Below are positions 10,153-23,754 of a DNA stretch of 64,000 bases, one piece after another. The position numbers were made by a program, and so were the translations under genes. The DNA lies in contig CM035171.1 of assembly GCA_020205615.1 (NCBI GenBank), positions 6,706,399-6,770,398 on the forward strand. Reading direction: 5' to 3'. The stretch comes from Panax quinquefolius (taxonomy: Eukaryota; Streptophyta; Magnoliopsida; Apiales; Araliaceae). Numbering within the stretch: the first letter of the stretch is position 1; the number at the start of each line of letters is the position of its first letter. The notes beneath the pieces were generated by a model. That model was not told the origin of the DNA and did no database searches. It saw nothing but the letters and a program-made list of their open reading frames with translations.

Positions 10153-12928
10153 TGACGCCCCAAAATAGGTATACACAACACCCATTCTCGAGTCGCCAAA
10201 TACATGGTACAAGAAGCAACTACAACTTCAATAATACAAATGTCGTGTGAAATACGACAATATATATTGTGAGTTTAAATACAAATATTATCTTCTGTAT
10301 AATATCTATACTCAAATAAATCCTCATCACATTTATTGATACATTATTTTACAAAATGGTGAGGACTACTAAACAACTCTCTCTAACCTTCATTCCATAC
10401 CCCGACTAAGTACTCGCTACATTCTCGCCTCCCGAGAAGAAAAATGGAACAACAAGGAAAAGGGTGAGCTCAACTAGCTCAAGAAAGAATATTATGACTA
10501 AGATAATATACAACAAATTATCGTTAGTCTTGACGAGGGAAAAATTTGATAGAATACAATAGACAACAAGTTTCGGATCAATATTACATTGAAATAATAA
10601 TTCATAGAAGAGTTACGTAGAGAATGAAATCTACTATAATCTATGAATTTAACAAATCCATCATCAATATTTTATCCTCAGAACATCAATCAATATTCAT
10701 CTCAAATCAAATATTCATCTTTACACTACTGAGCCAAAGATATTCATCAATCGGTCCACATTTCATCTCAACACTGCTCATCTTTGCACTAAAGGCCAAA
10801 GATATTCATCAATCGGTCATGTTCATCTCAACACTGCTCATCTTTTTGCACTACAGCCAAAGATATTCTTCAAATCATTCATCTTTGCACTTCAAAAGCC
10901 AAAGATATTCTTCAAAATCATTCATCTTTGCACTACAGCCAAAGATATTCAATAATATCATCATTTAAGACCGAGGATGATGAAAAATATTTTTAAAGAA
11001 CGAATCCAAAGAAACAAAATGACAAGGATTAAGGATTCGTACTTTGTTTTATCCATGTCCAACAATACCTCAAAGATAATCATAGTGGTGTAAAATTCAA
11101 GAATGATCAAAACATGGATACAATCAAAGCTAGTATCCAAAATAGATATTTTGACGAAAAGAAGAAATTTTATTTTTCGATGAATAGTGCCATATATCGT
11201 GAATAGTGCAGATATCGTGAATAGTCTTGTATCGTGAATAGTAACTCAGACACCAAAAAGATAGAAATTCCACAAAAAACATTTTCACGCTTCAATGAAT
11301 AGTACTCGTGAATAAGAACTCGTGAATAGTAAATCATGAATAGTAACTCGTGAATAAGTAACTCATGAATAGTAACCCCAGACATGAAAAAGTTCTAAAT
11401 TTGATAAAAACTTCAGATCAACATTTCAAAGATAATGATATTGAAGAAATAATATCATTACGAAAAAAATAATATCCCTTACCTCAAAGAATCGATTTTT
11501 CGGAAGGAAAGGTCTCAAGTGATCTTTGAATGAAACTTGTCTTGAACAACAACTCTCAAAGTATCTAAATACTCACAAAATACGCTCAATAATATAGAGA
11601 GAAAAGAGAAAACTTTGTTTACGGTGTGATTTTCAATTCTAACTTAGCCCTCTCATTTATAGGAAAATGTTAGCCCTTACCAAGGCAGACTTCGACTTGA
11701 CTTTCACACGATGGCTTTACTCGCTACTATTGCCACCCACCACATTTGAAATAAAATTCAGCACATTTCTTCACCAACCACAAGTGGGGCCCACTCAATT
11801 CTAGAATTTTCCACCAAAATCAATTATAAACCTAATTTAAGAATCGACACCTCTTAAAATTCATAACAAATCATTCGTACATTTTTAATTGGTTCAAAAT
11901 TTGTGGACATATACTCAACTTATGTATGTATAACATACCCAAAAATTACCACAATCCAACGGTCGGATTAAAAATTATAACCCCATGATATATCTCAAAA
12001 CCCACGATTTGATTTTTAACACCTCCAATCCGATAAAATCTTGATAAAACACCTCAACATTAATTCCTTCATTAATAACCACATAAATAAATCCATCATT
12101 TATATTCATATAAAATAAATATTTCCTTATCATATGAATCAATAATTAATTATTCACAAATAATATTACGAATCACATTTATGATGACCAGTCGCATTCC
12201 CGGAAAGCAGGGCTTTCAGATAAGATTTCTCCTTCTTGGCCGTGATTAGGTGACCAAACCTCTCCTTGAAGCAGAACTTTCTAGACATTGCCAATAATGT
12301 TATCTAATAATATTATTCAAATAATATGAATTATTGATCCGATAATGGGAAATCTTGTGCGATGACAATTATTGAAACAATAATAATATAAAATATCAAC
12401 GCAAAATTATTGAATCAATAAAATAAAATATTGAATAATAACTCTTGTGAAAATTATTGAGTAGTGCCATCTTACGTGCGAATCAATAATTCAACAATCT
12501 TGTGTCAATACTGGTAATCTCTTATGCAACCACGCCATTCATCAGTATTTTAACCAATTGGTATTCCAACGATCTTAATTGATAATAACTACGCCAGTTA
12601 TTTATAACCACCCAAACTTTGTGCGTTTTCCTCATCCAATCGCTTTCCGTTATGGGGCCCACACATGGTCTTTGCCACTGGTCAGCATTTAATATTCCCA
12701 AGACGCATGCGAATATTCCACGACCAAACGAATATTCTCACAAAGATCTAATATTCCACGACCAAACGAATATTCCCCAAATAAAAATGAATATTTTATA
12801 ACCACTTGCTTATTTTGAAATATTTGCATATTTAACCCTTAACTATCCACATTAATCAAATCAACCCTTACTATTTCAAAATAATAAATAAAGGAAATTC
12901 CTTTTTTTTAAAAAATTTCGGTCTTACA
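10153..12928 (-). repeat. Tekay-1 5' LTR
   Basis: Pairs with 3332-6100 over 2776 bp, same ends. Contains hairpin (10705-10955) and 'gaatagtaactcgt' (11185-11380) arrays. The TATA box equivalent near 11651-11662 is altered ('tctcatttatagg'). Confidence 0.88.
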
Positions 12929-13926
12929 TATATATAGTATAGCATATGCATATAGAATCTTATATTCTACCCGATTGATTATGGACTTTTATTCTAGTTT
13001 GGTTCACTAGAGCCACCAAGTGAACCAAAAAGGTCAAACCTAGGGGTGCAAAAATAATATTTAAATATAACTATTAAATTTAAACCCGGGCTCCATTACA
13101 AACGGTCTTCAAGTCATTCTTCGCCTTGATCTCCAATTTTATTTTATTTTTTAAAATTAATTCTAACTATTCCTATTACAAAACTATTTAAAATAAATAG
13201 AAACCTTGATCGTGATCGAGGGAAGTGCATAGGAGGAGATAGAATTTACATTAAGAAAAAAAAATTAGAGAAAGCGAGTATGTTGACCCCAATTTAATTT
13301 AAAAAACCATACATTCACGCATCCAACTAAAATAAAATCCAATCATATTGGTCAATAGTCCATAATCAATCCCATTTATTATCATACACATCACCATATG
13401 CATCAATAAATAACATTCATCTTATGAATAATAAACATTTAATATATATATTGATATCATTTAATGGGCAAATTTAGTTAGAATAAAATCTAATTTTGAA
13501 TTAAAATAAACTCTTTTATTTTAATCCAAATTTAAATCAAAATAAAACTATTTTATTTTAATTTATCCAATTTTGAATAAAATAAACTATTTTATTTTAA
13601 TCAAAATCTTTAATCAAAATAAACTCCTTTATTTTAATTAATTATGGAATCCAATTCCATGTAAAAAAAATCTTTAATTAAAATAAACTCTTTTATTTTA
13701 ATTAATTATAGAAATCCAATTCCATGTAAAAAAATCTTTTATTAAAGGAAACACGGATATTCTTTCCTATTCACAAATAAACTCCTTTTATTTTGAATAA
13801 TATGAAATCTTATTTCATATTTAAATAAACTCCTTTATTTAAGGAAACATGGATTCACTTTCCTATTCACAAATAAACTCTTTTATTTTGAATAATATGA
13901 AATCTAATTTCATATCAAAATAAACT
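12929..13926 (-). other. Copia-A leader, middle piece
   Basis: Inverse match to Copia-B 30940-31800, including the 'ggtcaaaccta' and 'caccaagtgaacc' segments and AT-rich 'aaataaactcctttattt' tandem blocks (13500-13925). Non-coding. It ends in AAACT (13922-13926), the target duplication of Tekay-3. Confidence 0.82.
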
Positions 13927-14836
13927 TATAAGACCAAAAATTTTTAAATAAAAGGAATTTCCTTTATTTATTATTTTAAAATAGTAAGGGTTGATTTGAT
14001 TAATGTGGATAGTTAAGGGTTAAATCACGCAAATATTTCAAAATAAGCAGTGGTTATAAAATATTCATTATCGTCGGGAATATTAGTTTTGGTCGTGGAA
14101 TATTAAATGCTTTGTCGGGAGAATATTAAATGCGATGGCGCCGTGTGTGGCCCCATAACTAAAAGCGATTGGATGAAAAAACGACAAATATAAGTTGTTT
14201 TTAAATAACGGCGTAGTTATTCTGCAGATTATCTCTTGTTGGAATACCCGGTGGTTAAAACACACTAATCTGGCGTTGTTGAGCGACCAAGCAGCGGTAT
14301 TGCACCAATTATTGATTCTTACGTAAGAAGGCCTTTACTCGATAATGGTTACGATAATTCTTTATTCGATATTTTATTGAGTTAATAATTGTTGCGTTGA
14401 TATTTTATATTCTTTGTTGTTTCAATAATTGTCATTACGATTTTTCATTATCGAAGCAATAATTCATATTATCTGAATAATATTAATAGATAACATTATT
14501 GGCAATGTCTAGAAAGTTTTGTCTAAGGAGAGGTTTGGTCACCTAATTGCTTGCAAGAAGAAGAAATTCTTATTGAAAGCCCCTCTTCCGGAACCTCACA
14601 GTTGTCAATATTGTGATTACGTAATATTATTTGTGAATAATTAATTATTGATTTATATGATGAGGAAAATATTGATTTTATGTGGATATAGATGGAGAAA
14701 ATTTTAAAAACAATTGTTGAAAATTAATATTTTATCTTTTACGATAAAATAATTCATTTAAATATATTATTTTAATAATATATTAACGGTGATATTTTTA
14801 CAACGAATGTGGGATATATGAGTATCGAGGAGGAAG

Positions 14837-17249
14837 TGTAACGCCCCAAAATTAGGTATATGTCACCCATCTTGGTCGCCACTTACATGGTACATAAATT
14901 CAAATACAACTTACTAATATAACTATCGTATGCAATCTGACATAAATCGTGAGTTTGAATACAAATATTGTCTACTAGATATTATACAACCTCAAAAGGA
15001 GTCCTCATTACAACTATTATCACACTATTTCACGAATAGTGAGGACTACTAATCTTATCCTCTGGACCATTACTTCGCTTCCCGACTGTCGTCCGGTATG
15101 TTCTCATTTCAAAGAATAACGGTGAAAGAAAAGGGTGAGCTCAACTAGCCCGAAGAAGAAATATTATGACTAAGATAATGCGAATAAATTATCATTAGCC
15201 TTGTGATGTTAAACCGATAAAATACAATAGACAACCGGTTTAAGCTGCGGTGAAATAAGCAATCCATTAAAAGAGTCAAGTAGAGAATAAAGTCTACTAT
15301 CTTTTAGGTTTTAAAAGGTTTTCATCAATTTTTTATCATTTGAGACTCACAATAAATAAACCACCACATCTAATCATCCTCGTACCACGGTCAAGGATTT
15401 TCATCAAATTATCAATGGTCATGACTATATCTTATCATCACCACGGTCATAATCATACCAAAAAATCCCATCATCGCATTATAGGCCATCGAGGACTTTT
15501 GTCACATCATTTATATCAAGTCATGATTATCTTAGAATGATCCTCGGTCATAATCATACTAAGTTCATCTATGCGTAAGCGAAGATAACATAATATAACA
15601 TGAGGATGATGACAATGACATAATAATTCAATAAAACAAGTTCAAGAATTATTTAATCCATGAATTATTAACGTCCATATTGTCGACATGATCTTTGTTT
15701 ACGTGAGTAAAATTCAAGAATGATCGGAAGAATATTTCCATGAAGAGATCTTTGGATGAAACGCAAATATCGAGGATATTCTACTAATTTCATGGAGTAT
15801 AGAAGTCAAAGTTTTAACCAACCCGGGTATAATAAAGAATGGAATAACAAAAGAAATCACCATGCATGCGGTATTTAGCATGAGCAAGGTTATTCCAACG
15901 TAATAATAATAACGGAACCGAATTCGTGAAATTCACACCGACGGGATGTTCAACAGAATAATAAAGATGGAACCGGATCCGGTGTAAAAAACACAGATAG
16001 GATATTCCAACGAGAATGATAAAGAACGGAACGGTCAGGTGTAAACACACATGCAGGATGTTCGATAGAATAATAATAAAAAGCGGAACCGGGTCTGGTG
16101 TAAAACACACACGATGGGATGTTCCGGAATAATAATAGAAGAATGTCACCAAGTATAGGGTAAACCATGTATCTGAGTTATTCCAATGTAATAATAAGCA
16201 ATGGAATAACATAAGGATTTCACCAAGTATAGGGTATGCTGCCAGCGTATCACGAGTTATGTATAGGGTATGCCACTTTTACGAGTTATTCAAATGTAAT
16301 GATAATGAATGGAATAATGAAGTTCTCTTCAAGAAGAAAGAATAACACCCTTACTAGTAAAAAAACCTGAATATAGAAGTAGTGAAGTAGCGAATATACT
16401 TCTTCTTTCTATAATTTTCTCTCTATAGCTTCTCTCTATAATTTCTCTCTAGAGTTTCAATGAATTAAATAAGAAAATAATGAAGGAATGAGCTTTCATT
16501 TATAGGAAAATGGAATGCATAAGAAACTAATCCATGAGCGGTCCAGATTGATTTACTTTAATCGACGGTCCATATTTAAAGAAAAAATCTTTTAAATAAA
16601 ATATAATATATTCTATTTATATAAAAATATTTTTTACTATGCAAACACTATATCAATACTATGCAAAATACTATATGCAAATACTATGCAACACTATGCA
16701 TAATAAAATATAATATATATTCTATTTATAGAATAACTTTAATAAAGTATTCTATTTTATATAAAAGATGTTTCGCTTTTATTACGTTAATAATACTGAA
16801 TAAAACAAAACGTCATTATCGCTATAATAATTCATATTATTAATCGTGATAATGGAATCAAACCGAGTGACTTCTCACATAGGCATCGATAATCAATACC
16901 GTGTCTTACTACGCAACCACACGTTCTTCTCGTATTTTTTTACTACCGAGTAGTTCAACAATATCAACGGTAAAACTTCCGTAGTTATTTTAATAAAATA
17001 TTTTTGTCGTTTTCTCAATCCGACAATAATTACATTATTAGGGGTCCACCAATGATTGAGCCGTTGTCACGAATATTCCTGCTAAACCGAATATTCCCAG
17101 AGCCAATCGAATATAATATAACCACTTGCATACTTTGCAAAATTTATAAATACTACCCACAACTATAATATTATCTTAAATTCACACCATAATATTAAAA
17201 ATTATTTCAACAAAATTTAAATCTTTATTGATAAAATCTGGGTCTCACA
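14837..17249 (-). repeat. Family-B element 3' LTR
   Basis: 'tgtaacgcccc' to 'gggtctcaca'; pairs with 20885-23316. Next to its inner end the minus strand reads a purine-rich 'aaggaggga' tract, as expected for the plus-strand primer. Confidence 0.85.
15830..16335. repeat. Degenerate ~60-bp tandem array in family-B LTR
   Basis: Seven or so imperfect units, each with 'aataataa.aa..gaac' then 'ggtgtaaaacacac' then 'ggatgttcc'. The last units change to 'caccaagtatagggta' and 'gagttattcca'. The partner LTR carries the matching array at about 21880-22395. Confidence 0.78.
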
Positions 17250-17329
17250 ATCTCCCTCCTTATGGAATTTAAGCCCTCGAAATTAGAATACGATACACTG
17301 GTATGATAAAGAGGTGAGGTACCTTGAAT

Positions 17330-18420
17330 ACCTTTATCGTTAAAATATTAAATTCATCTTCGCAATCCGCCAAAGATATTCATTAACAATTCATCTTTTG
17401 CACTACAGGCCAAAGATATACAATCAAAACCAATAATCTTTGAGACTCGACTTAATAGTATCAACCATGAATTATCCATGCACTTCTTGGCTAAGGATAT
17501 TCGTGTTTTCAATTCTGATCATGATTATACCGAATAATCCGTGGTCATAATCATACCAAGTCTATCAATGCACTACTGACGAAGATGACTTTTACCACAT
17601 CAATGAATTAATATTTCATTCTTTGAGACTCATTTCAATAATTAATCCATATCATCGAATCATCCACGCTTCTACGGGCGAGGATATTCATTAGTATCAC
17701 GACCACAATTTATCCATGCACTACGGCCAAAGATAATCGTGTATTCATTAGTATCACGACCACAAATTATCCATGCACTACGGCTAAAGATAATTGTGTT
17801 TTCAATTACGGTTATGATTATACCGAATGATCTCTGGTCATAATCATACCAAGTCCATCTATGCACGTAAGCCACAGATTACTTTGAACACATCCATGAA
17901 TTAATATTTCATTGCTGAGACTCAGCTCAATAATTAATCCACATCGTCTAATCATCCCCGCACTACAAAGCAAGGATATTCATTAGTATCACGACCACAA
18001 ATTATCCATGCACTACTGGCGAAGATAATTGTGTTTTCAATTACTGGTTATGATTATACCGAATGATCCTGGTCATAATCATACCAAGTCCATCTATGCA
18101 TCGTAAGCCATGATGACTTTGAACACATCCATGAATTAATATTTCATTCTTTGAGACTCATTTCAATAATTAATCCACATCGTCAATCATCCCCGCACTA
18201 CAAAAGGATATTCATTAGTATCACGACCACAAATTATCCATGCACTACTACCGAAGATAATTGTGTTTTCATTAATATCACGACCACAAATTATCCATGC
18301 ACTACGGCTAAAGATAATTGTGTTTTCAATTACTGATTATGATTATCTTAACAATCCACGGTCATAATCATACCAAGTCCATCTATGCACTACAGAATAC
18401 GAGATGACTTTCAACATAAT
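17330..18420. repeat. Higher-order tandem array inside family-B element
   Basis: Units of about 233 bp, marked by 'cattagtatcacgaccac' at about 17689, 17744, 17979, 18211 and 18272. Extra copies of a 55-60 bp sub-unit ('ttatccatgcactac..taaagataattgtgttttca') appear twice. The sub-unit core 'gcactac..c.aaagat' resembles the hairpin repeat of family-A LTRs. No coding capacity is visible. Confidence 0.75.
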
Positions 18421-19620
18421 ATAAGCATGATGATAATGATATAAAGAATCAATCAAATGAGATAAAGGATAAATATTAAACATTTATAATATAATTTATC
18501 CGAGATTCAAGAATATCCCCATGTTATCAATCACTTAATAATCTCATAATCTAATATCATTAATATTATACCAATATTTTAATCACTTCTTAAATTTATA
18601 AACAATTTATCTCAATTATTTACGCTTTACCATATAATGCATTTAATCATTCAAAATGTCATACTCATAAAATATCATCACCAATTATCAAATCCTCATC
18701 AAAAATATGCATATACTCTATATATAGATTCTCAGCCATAAAATCCTATTTTCAACTTTGTTACTTCACATAACATATTTAACTCATATGTTCAGTAATT
18801 AAACTATTTTCATGAAAAATACCAAATCAGCCCCAAAAATATTTCTTTTCTGGGATTTAGCATAATATAGTCCCATAATGAAAATATATTTTTCTCGAAT
18901 TTTTAAAATTCATTTACTATATTTTAAAAATCAATTTCTAATTAATTCCTTAAGAAATTAGCTACCTCAAGTTTAACTCCAAAATTCCCAAATCTTGGCA
19001 GGACCTTACACATGTTAACGTGAGCTTCTAGTTTAAATTTCATGGTCATCGGAGTTATAGAACTCCTAGGTTATAGCGTTTTTTGTCGGAAAAACCTAAA
19101 TATTGAAATAGTCATAACTTGCTCATTTTAAGTCAGAATGAGCTCATTTTTGGACAGGAGGTACTTTATACCATATACTTTCATGTCCCAAAAGGCCAAA
19201 ATTTTTCTCATAATTTAAGTGGCCGAAACAGCCTCTCTAAAATCATGGCGTAAGCTTTTTCGGTTTTTGCAGCTTTGCACTCCTTTGCTAAAATCAGTCC
19301 ACACAAAAATCTACAACACCTTTTCCAGTAATTCCACTTGGATTAGTTAGGTAACTCATAGATCTAACTCTAGGACTTGACCACATTCAAAAATTCAAAA
19401 TATAATAGGAGATATGGTCAATTGAATTTCATGTTACGTTTTTCACTAAAATCGATTTTCAACTCTTTGTGATTTCTAAGAAACTTTCATGTTTTCACAT
19501 ACTAACCAACATAACTCATCATAAAACTTACTAATACTTCATATACCCATGATTTTTATTAGTTCTATACTTTTATTATGACTTTCATCATAATCCACGT
19601 AAATGATCCTTTTAGTTGAA
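18421..19620. other. Non-coding interior of family-B element
   Basis: AT-rich sequence with no open frame of note and no match elsewhere in the window. Its composition differs from the pol remnants. It may be captured or replaced sequence; I see no recognisable feature. Confidence 0.5.
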
Positions 19621-20400
19621 GAAATATTTGAGGGTTTAAGAAATGGGTTTTGTCTTTGGGGTCAATACAAAATTCGATTTCACGCTCTAGGTAGGCTAGA
19701 AAGTCTTCAAGAATACGCCAAGAAATTTATTAATGATAGAAATATCATTCAAAATCATACTCTCGTCCCAAGACTTGGATAAGACGTCACATTAATACCA
19801 ATGATGACTTCTATCCCTTAACTTTGGATAAAGACCTCACAATGATACCTATTAACTTGCCATCTTCATCACGACGTCGCCTCTGAAAGTCCGGCTTCGG
19901 TGCATTCCACACAAGGAAGTCAACAACGAAAGGATCGGGGCTCTTTACTTATAAATTGATATAACGTTGATTAACTTTAGGATTTGGTTACTTTGAATTA
20001 GATAACAGTTTGGTTAGGAATATGAAAGCTAACAACCTTACAAAAAGAATAACGAGTAGTTAATCAATTATTTTCAAAAATTACCTCAAAGGCAAGTATT
20101 TTCAAGAGATAAGATCGACGAAGTAACGTGAAAGTGTTTATTTGAAACAACAAGATTAATAAACGATGGAGGTAACGAAGGTTTCTCCCAACGAAGTTTC
20201 AATAGATAAATCAAAGTCTAATTTCTTGAGTCAAATTTAAACGTTGAACGCAAGCAAGAGAGATAAAAGAATGGGTAGAGAACCAGATCTAATAAGGTAT
20301 AGACTTCATGAGAATTTATAATTAACTAACCTGTGCTAACTTCGTTCGGGTTACCCACTTTTCGAGAAGTCACGAAAAACGCCTTCCTGAAACCACCAAT
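19621..20400 (-). pseudogene. Family-B protease-like remnant
   Basis: Roughly colinear with Tekay-1 8100-8760 ('aacaaccttacaaaa', 'tttctcc.aacg.agtttc', 'agagataaaagaatgggtagaacca'). Minus-strand gypsy protease neighbourhood, heavily broken. RT does not follow. Confidence 0.55.
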
Positions 20401-20706
20401 TTTGTTTTGTCCGTATCACATTTTGGTGCCACTATCCCATCGGACTGGACTTGACTTCACTATCTGATAAAATCGAGCTAAATGACCTTCTTTCTTGAAA
20501 TTTCCACTTCTATTATCTTTATCGTGATTACCACCGAAGTGGTTACCATTCTTGGCATGATAATTTCTCCCACGATGGTCATCATTGTTCGATGGTCGTA
20601 GATACTGCGGTATGATTATTATCGTGTTGTTGGTCGTTACCTTTTGGTTGAGTGACTCATTATCGCGCTCCAATAACCGAGCCCTATTCACAACATCTAA
20701 ATACAA
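20401..20706 (-). pseudogene. Family-B late gag remnant
   Basis: The minus-strand frame from 20706 reads 'VVNRARLLERDNESLNQ', then an Asn/Gly/His-rich linker, then 'KKEGHLARFY', a zinc knuckle that has lost its first two cysteines. The leader joins directly to this late-gag segment, so the front two-thirds of gag is deleted. Likely RNA-binding tail of gag, non-functional. Confidence 0.75.
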
Positions 20707-20884
20707 ACACCGTCACAAAACAAGGGTTAATTAACATGCAACATATTATCACTATACTCGTATCGACCAATCAAATACCAAATAAACTTAGGTAGGTCAT
20801 ACTAGCGAAGGAATTCCCGTCTCTCCCTCCTAGTACTATTCTCACATCTTAGCCAGGATCATATCCCTAAGCTCGATACCAACC
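20707..20884 (-). promoter_or_regulatory. Family-B leader and primer binding site
   Basis: The minus strand next to the 5' LTR reads TTGGTATCGAGCTTAGG, one base short of the tRNA-Met primer match (TGGTATCAGAGC). A short leader follows. Confidence 0.7.
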
Positions 20885-23316
20885 GTGGCGCCCCCAAATT
20901 AGGTATATGTCACCCATCTTGGGTCGCCACTTACATGGTACATAAATTCAAATACAACTTACTAATATAACTATAGTATACAATCTGACATAAATCGTGA
21001 GTTTGAATACAAATATTGTCTACTAGATATTATACAACCTCAAAAGGAGTCCTCATTACAACTATTATCACACTATTTCACGTAATAGTGAGGACTACTA
21101 ATGCTATCCTCTGGACCATTACTTCGTTTCCCAGGCTAAATCAGTAGCTATGTTCTCATTTCACGAAGAGAACGGTGAAAGAAAGGGTGAGCTCAACTAG
21201 CCCAAAGAAGAAATATTATGACTAAGATAATGCGAATAAATTATCATTAGCCTTGAACAAAGTGTTAAACCGATAAAATACAATAGACAACCGGTTTAAG
21301 CTGCGGTGAATAAGCAATCCATTAAAAGAGTCAAGTAGAGAATAAAGTCTACTATCTTTTAGGTTTTAAAAGGTTTTCATCAATTTTTTATCGTGAGACT
21401 CGACTTAATAAATAAACCACCACATCTAATCATCCCCGTACCTGCGGTCAAGGATTTTCATCAAATTATCAATGGTCATGACTATCTTAGAATCACCCCA
21501 GTCATCATAATCATACCAAAAAGCGTCCATCAACGCATTATAGGCCACTTCGAGGACTTTTGTCACATCATTTATATCAAGTCGTGATTATACTAGAATG
21601 ATCCTCAGTCATAATCATACTAAGTTCATCTATGCACGTAAGCCAAAGATAACATAATATAACATGAGGATGATGACAATGACATAATAATTCAATAAAA
21701 CAAGTTCAAGAATTATTTAATCCATGAATTATTAACGTCCATATTGTCAACATGATCTTTGTTTCAGAGAGTAAAATTCAAGAATGATCGGAAGAATATT
21801 TCCATGAAGAGATCTTTGGATGAAACGCAAAATATCAAGGATATTCTACTAATTTCATGGAGTATAGAAGTCAAAGTTTTAACCAACCGGGTATAATAAA
21901 GAATGGAATAACAAAAGAAATCACCATGCATGCGGTATTAGCGCCAAACGAGTTATTCCAACAGAATAATAATAACGGAACCAAGTCGGTGAAATTCACA
22001 CCGGCGGTGATGTTCCAAGAGAATAATAAAGATGGAACCCGGATCCGGTGTAAAACACACGAGATAGGATATTCAATGTAATGATAAAGATTTTAACCGG
22101 TCCGGTGTAAAACACACGCATGTGATGTTCCAATAGAATAATAAAAAGCGGAACCGTGTCCGGTGTAAAACACATGAGCGTGATGTTCCAACAGTAATAA
22201 TAGAAGAATGTCACCAAGTATAGGGTAAACCCATTATCTGAGTTATTCCAATGAGAATAATAAGCAATGGAATAACATAAGGATTTCACCAAGTATAGGG
22301 TATCTGCCATTATCGAGTTATGTATAGGGTATGCCACTTTTACAAGAGTTATTCCAACGAATGATAATGAATGGAATAATGAAGTTCTCTTCAAGAAGAA
22401 AGAATAACACCCTTTACCGTAAAAGAACCTAATATAGAAGTAGTGAAGTAGCGAGAATACTCTTCTTCTTTCTATAATTTTCTCTCTATATAACTTCTCT
22501 CTATAATTTCTCTCTCTAGAGTTTCAATGAATTCGTAAGAAAATAATGAAGGAATGAGCTTCATTTATAGGAAAATGGAATGCATAAGTAACTAATCCAT
22601 GAACGGTCCAGATTGATTTACTTTAATCGACGGACGTCCATATTTAAAGAAAAATCTTTTAAATAAAATATAATATATTCTATTTATATAAAAACATTTT
22701 ACTATGCAAACACTATGCAATACTATGCAAAACACTATGCAAAATACTATGCAATACTATGCATAATAAAATATAATATATTCTATTTATAGAATAACTT
22801 TAATAAAGTATTCTATTTTATATAAAAAAGATGTTTACGCTTTTATTACGTTAATAATACTGAATAAAACAAAACGTCGTTATCGCTTATAATAATTCAT
22901 ATTATTAATCGTGATAATGGAATCAAACCGAGTGACTTCTCACATAGGCAGTATCAATAATCAATACCGTGTGCTACTATTATGCAACCACACGACATTC
23001 GTACTTTTACTACCGAGTAGTTCAACGATGATCAACGGTAAAACTTCCGCCGTTATTTTAATAAAATATTTTTTGTCGTTTTCTCGATCCGATAATAATT
23101 ACATTGTGGGGTCCACCAATGATTGAGTAGTTATACGAATATTCCTCGCTAAACCGAATATTCCCCGACCAATCGAATATAATATAACCACTTGCATACT
23201 TTGCAAAATTTATAAATACTACCCACAACTATAATATTATCTTAAATTCACACCATAATATTAAAAAATTATTTCAACAAAATTTAAATCTTTATTGATA
23301 AAATCTGGGTCTCACA
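20885..23316 (-). repeat. Family-B element 5' LTR
   Basis: Pairs with 14837-17249. Left end altered ('tggcgccccc'), right end 'gggtctcaca' next to the GAAG duplication. Confidence 0.85.
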
Positions 23317-23744
23317 GAAGAGTATTTTTGTTGCAATAAATGTTTAAAACATGTTAAACATGTCTCTGCGGACCCCATTTATTAGTGAAATTTGATTATA
23401 GCAGTAAAATCGCCTGGTTTGTGGATTTGGTCAATTTCTATTTGGAATTTGGAAAACTTTCTTCCGTAAAGTTGTAGAGAATTGAAATTTCTATAAAAAC
23501 ACGCGAGATTCGAATTTTCCGATGAAAGGGCTATTTATTATGAATTATTGAACTTAGAAGCTCAAAATAATTGATTTTTGGGAGTTTAAAATATTTTTGT
23601 AAGAAAAACGTTTTTGTTTGTAATTGAGTGGCTCACATGTGTTATAAATGATCTGAAATCAGATTTCTAAGGTGGGCTTGAATATTTTTAAGAAATATTA
23701 TTATTTTATTAAATTTTCTCGCTTTTGGTGTTCTAAGCGTTTTC

Positions 23745-23754
23745 CTATAAATAG
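23745..23754 (+). promoter_or_regulatory. TATA box of Tekay-3 5' LTR
   Basis: CTATAAATAG, followed about 60 bp downstream by 'ttctctctatatta'. Same position as in the 3' LTR (40436). Probable start region of element RNA. Confidence 0.62.

Larger units (their letters stand above)
3332..12928 (-). mobile_element. Tekay-1: deleted Ty3/gypsy chromovirus-like element
   Basis: A minus-strand LTR retrotransposon with two LTRs of about 2.77 kb (3332-6100 and 10153-12928), both bounded by TG...CA ('tgtgacgcc' to 'cttaca'). The 4.05-kb internal region reads, on the minus strand, primer site, gag, protease, a short rearranged RT/RNase H remnant, integrase and the conserved C-terminal tail. The end of pol next to the purine tract has the plant chromovirus pattern 'ttcgaggacgaaatttcat'. 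Most of RT and RNase H is missing, so it is non-autonomous. It sits inside Copia-A. Confidence 0.88.
14837..23316 (-). mobile_element. Family-B gypsy element, deleted, inside Tekay-3 5' LTR
   Basis: Minus-strand element with LTRs 14837-17249 (2413 bp) and 20885-23316 (2432 bp). The LTR joint of the host reads 'gaggaggaag' on the left and 'gaagagtattt' on the right, giving a 4-5 bp duplication of GAAG. The 3.6-kb interior has only late gag, some protease-like sequence, long tandem repeats and a kilobase of non-coding DNA. No RT, RNase H or integrase core is seen, so it is non-autonomous. Confidence 0.88.

Noticed and set aside
15814..16212. 132-codon minus-strand frame (and its twin at 21996-22394)
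   Set aside because: Both are translations of the ~60-bp tandem array in the family-B LTRs, with biased Tyr/Phe/His composition and no known domain.
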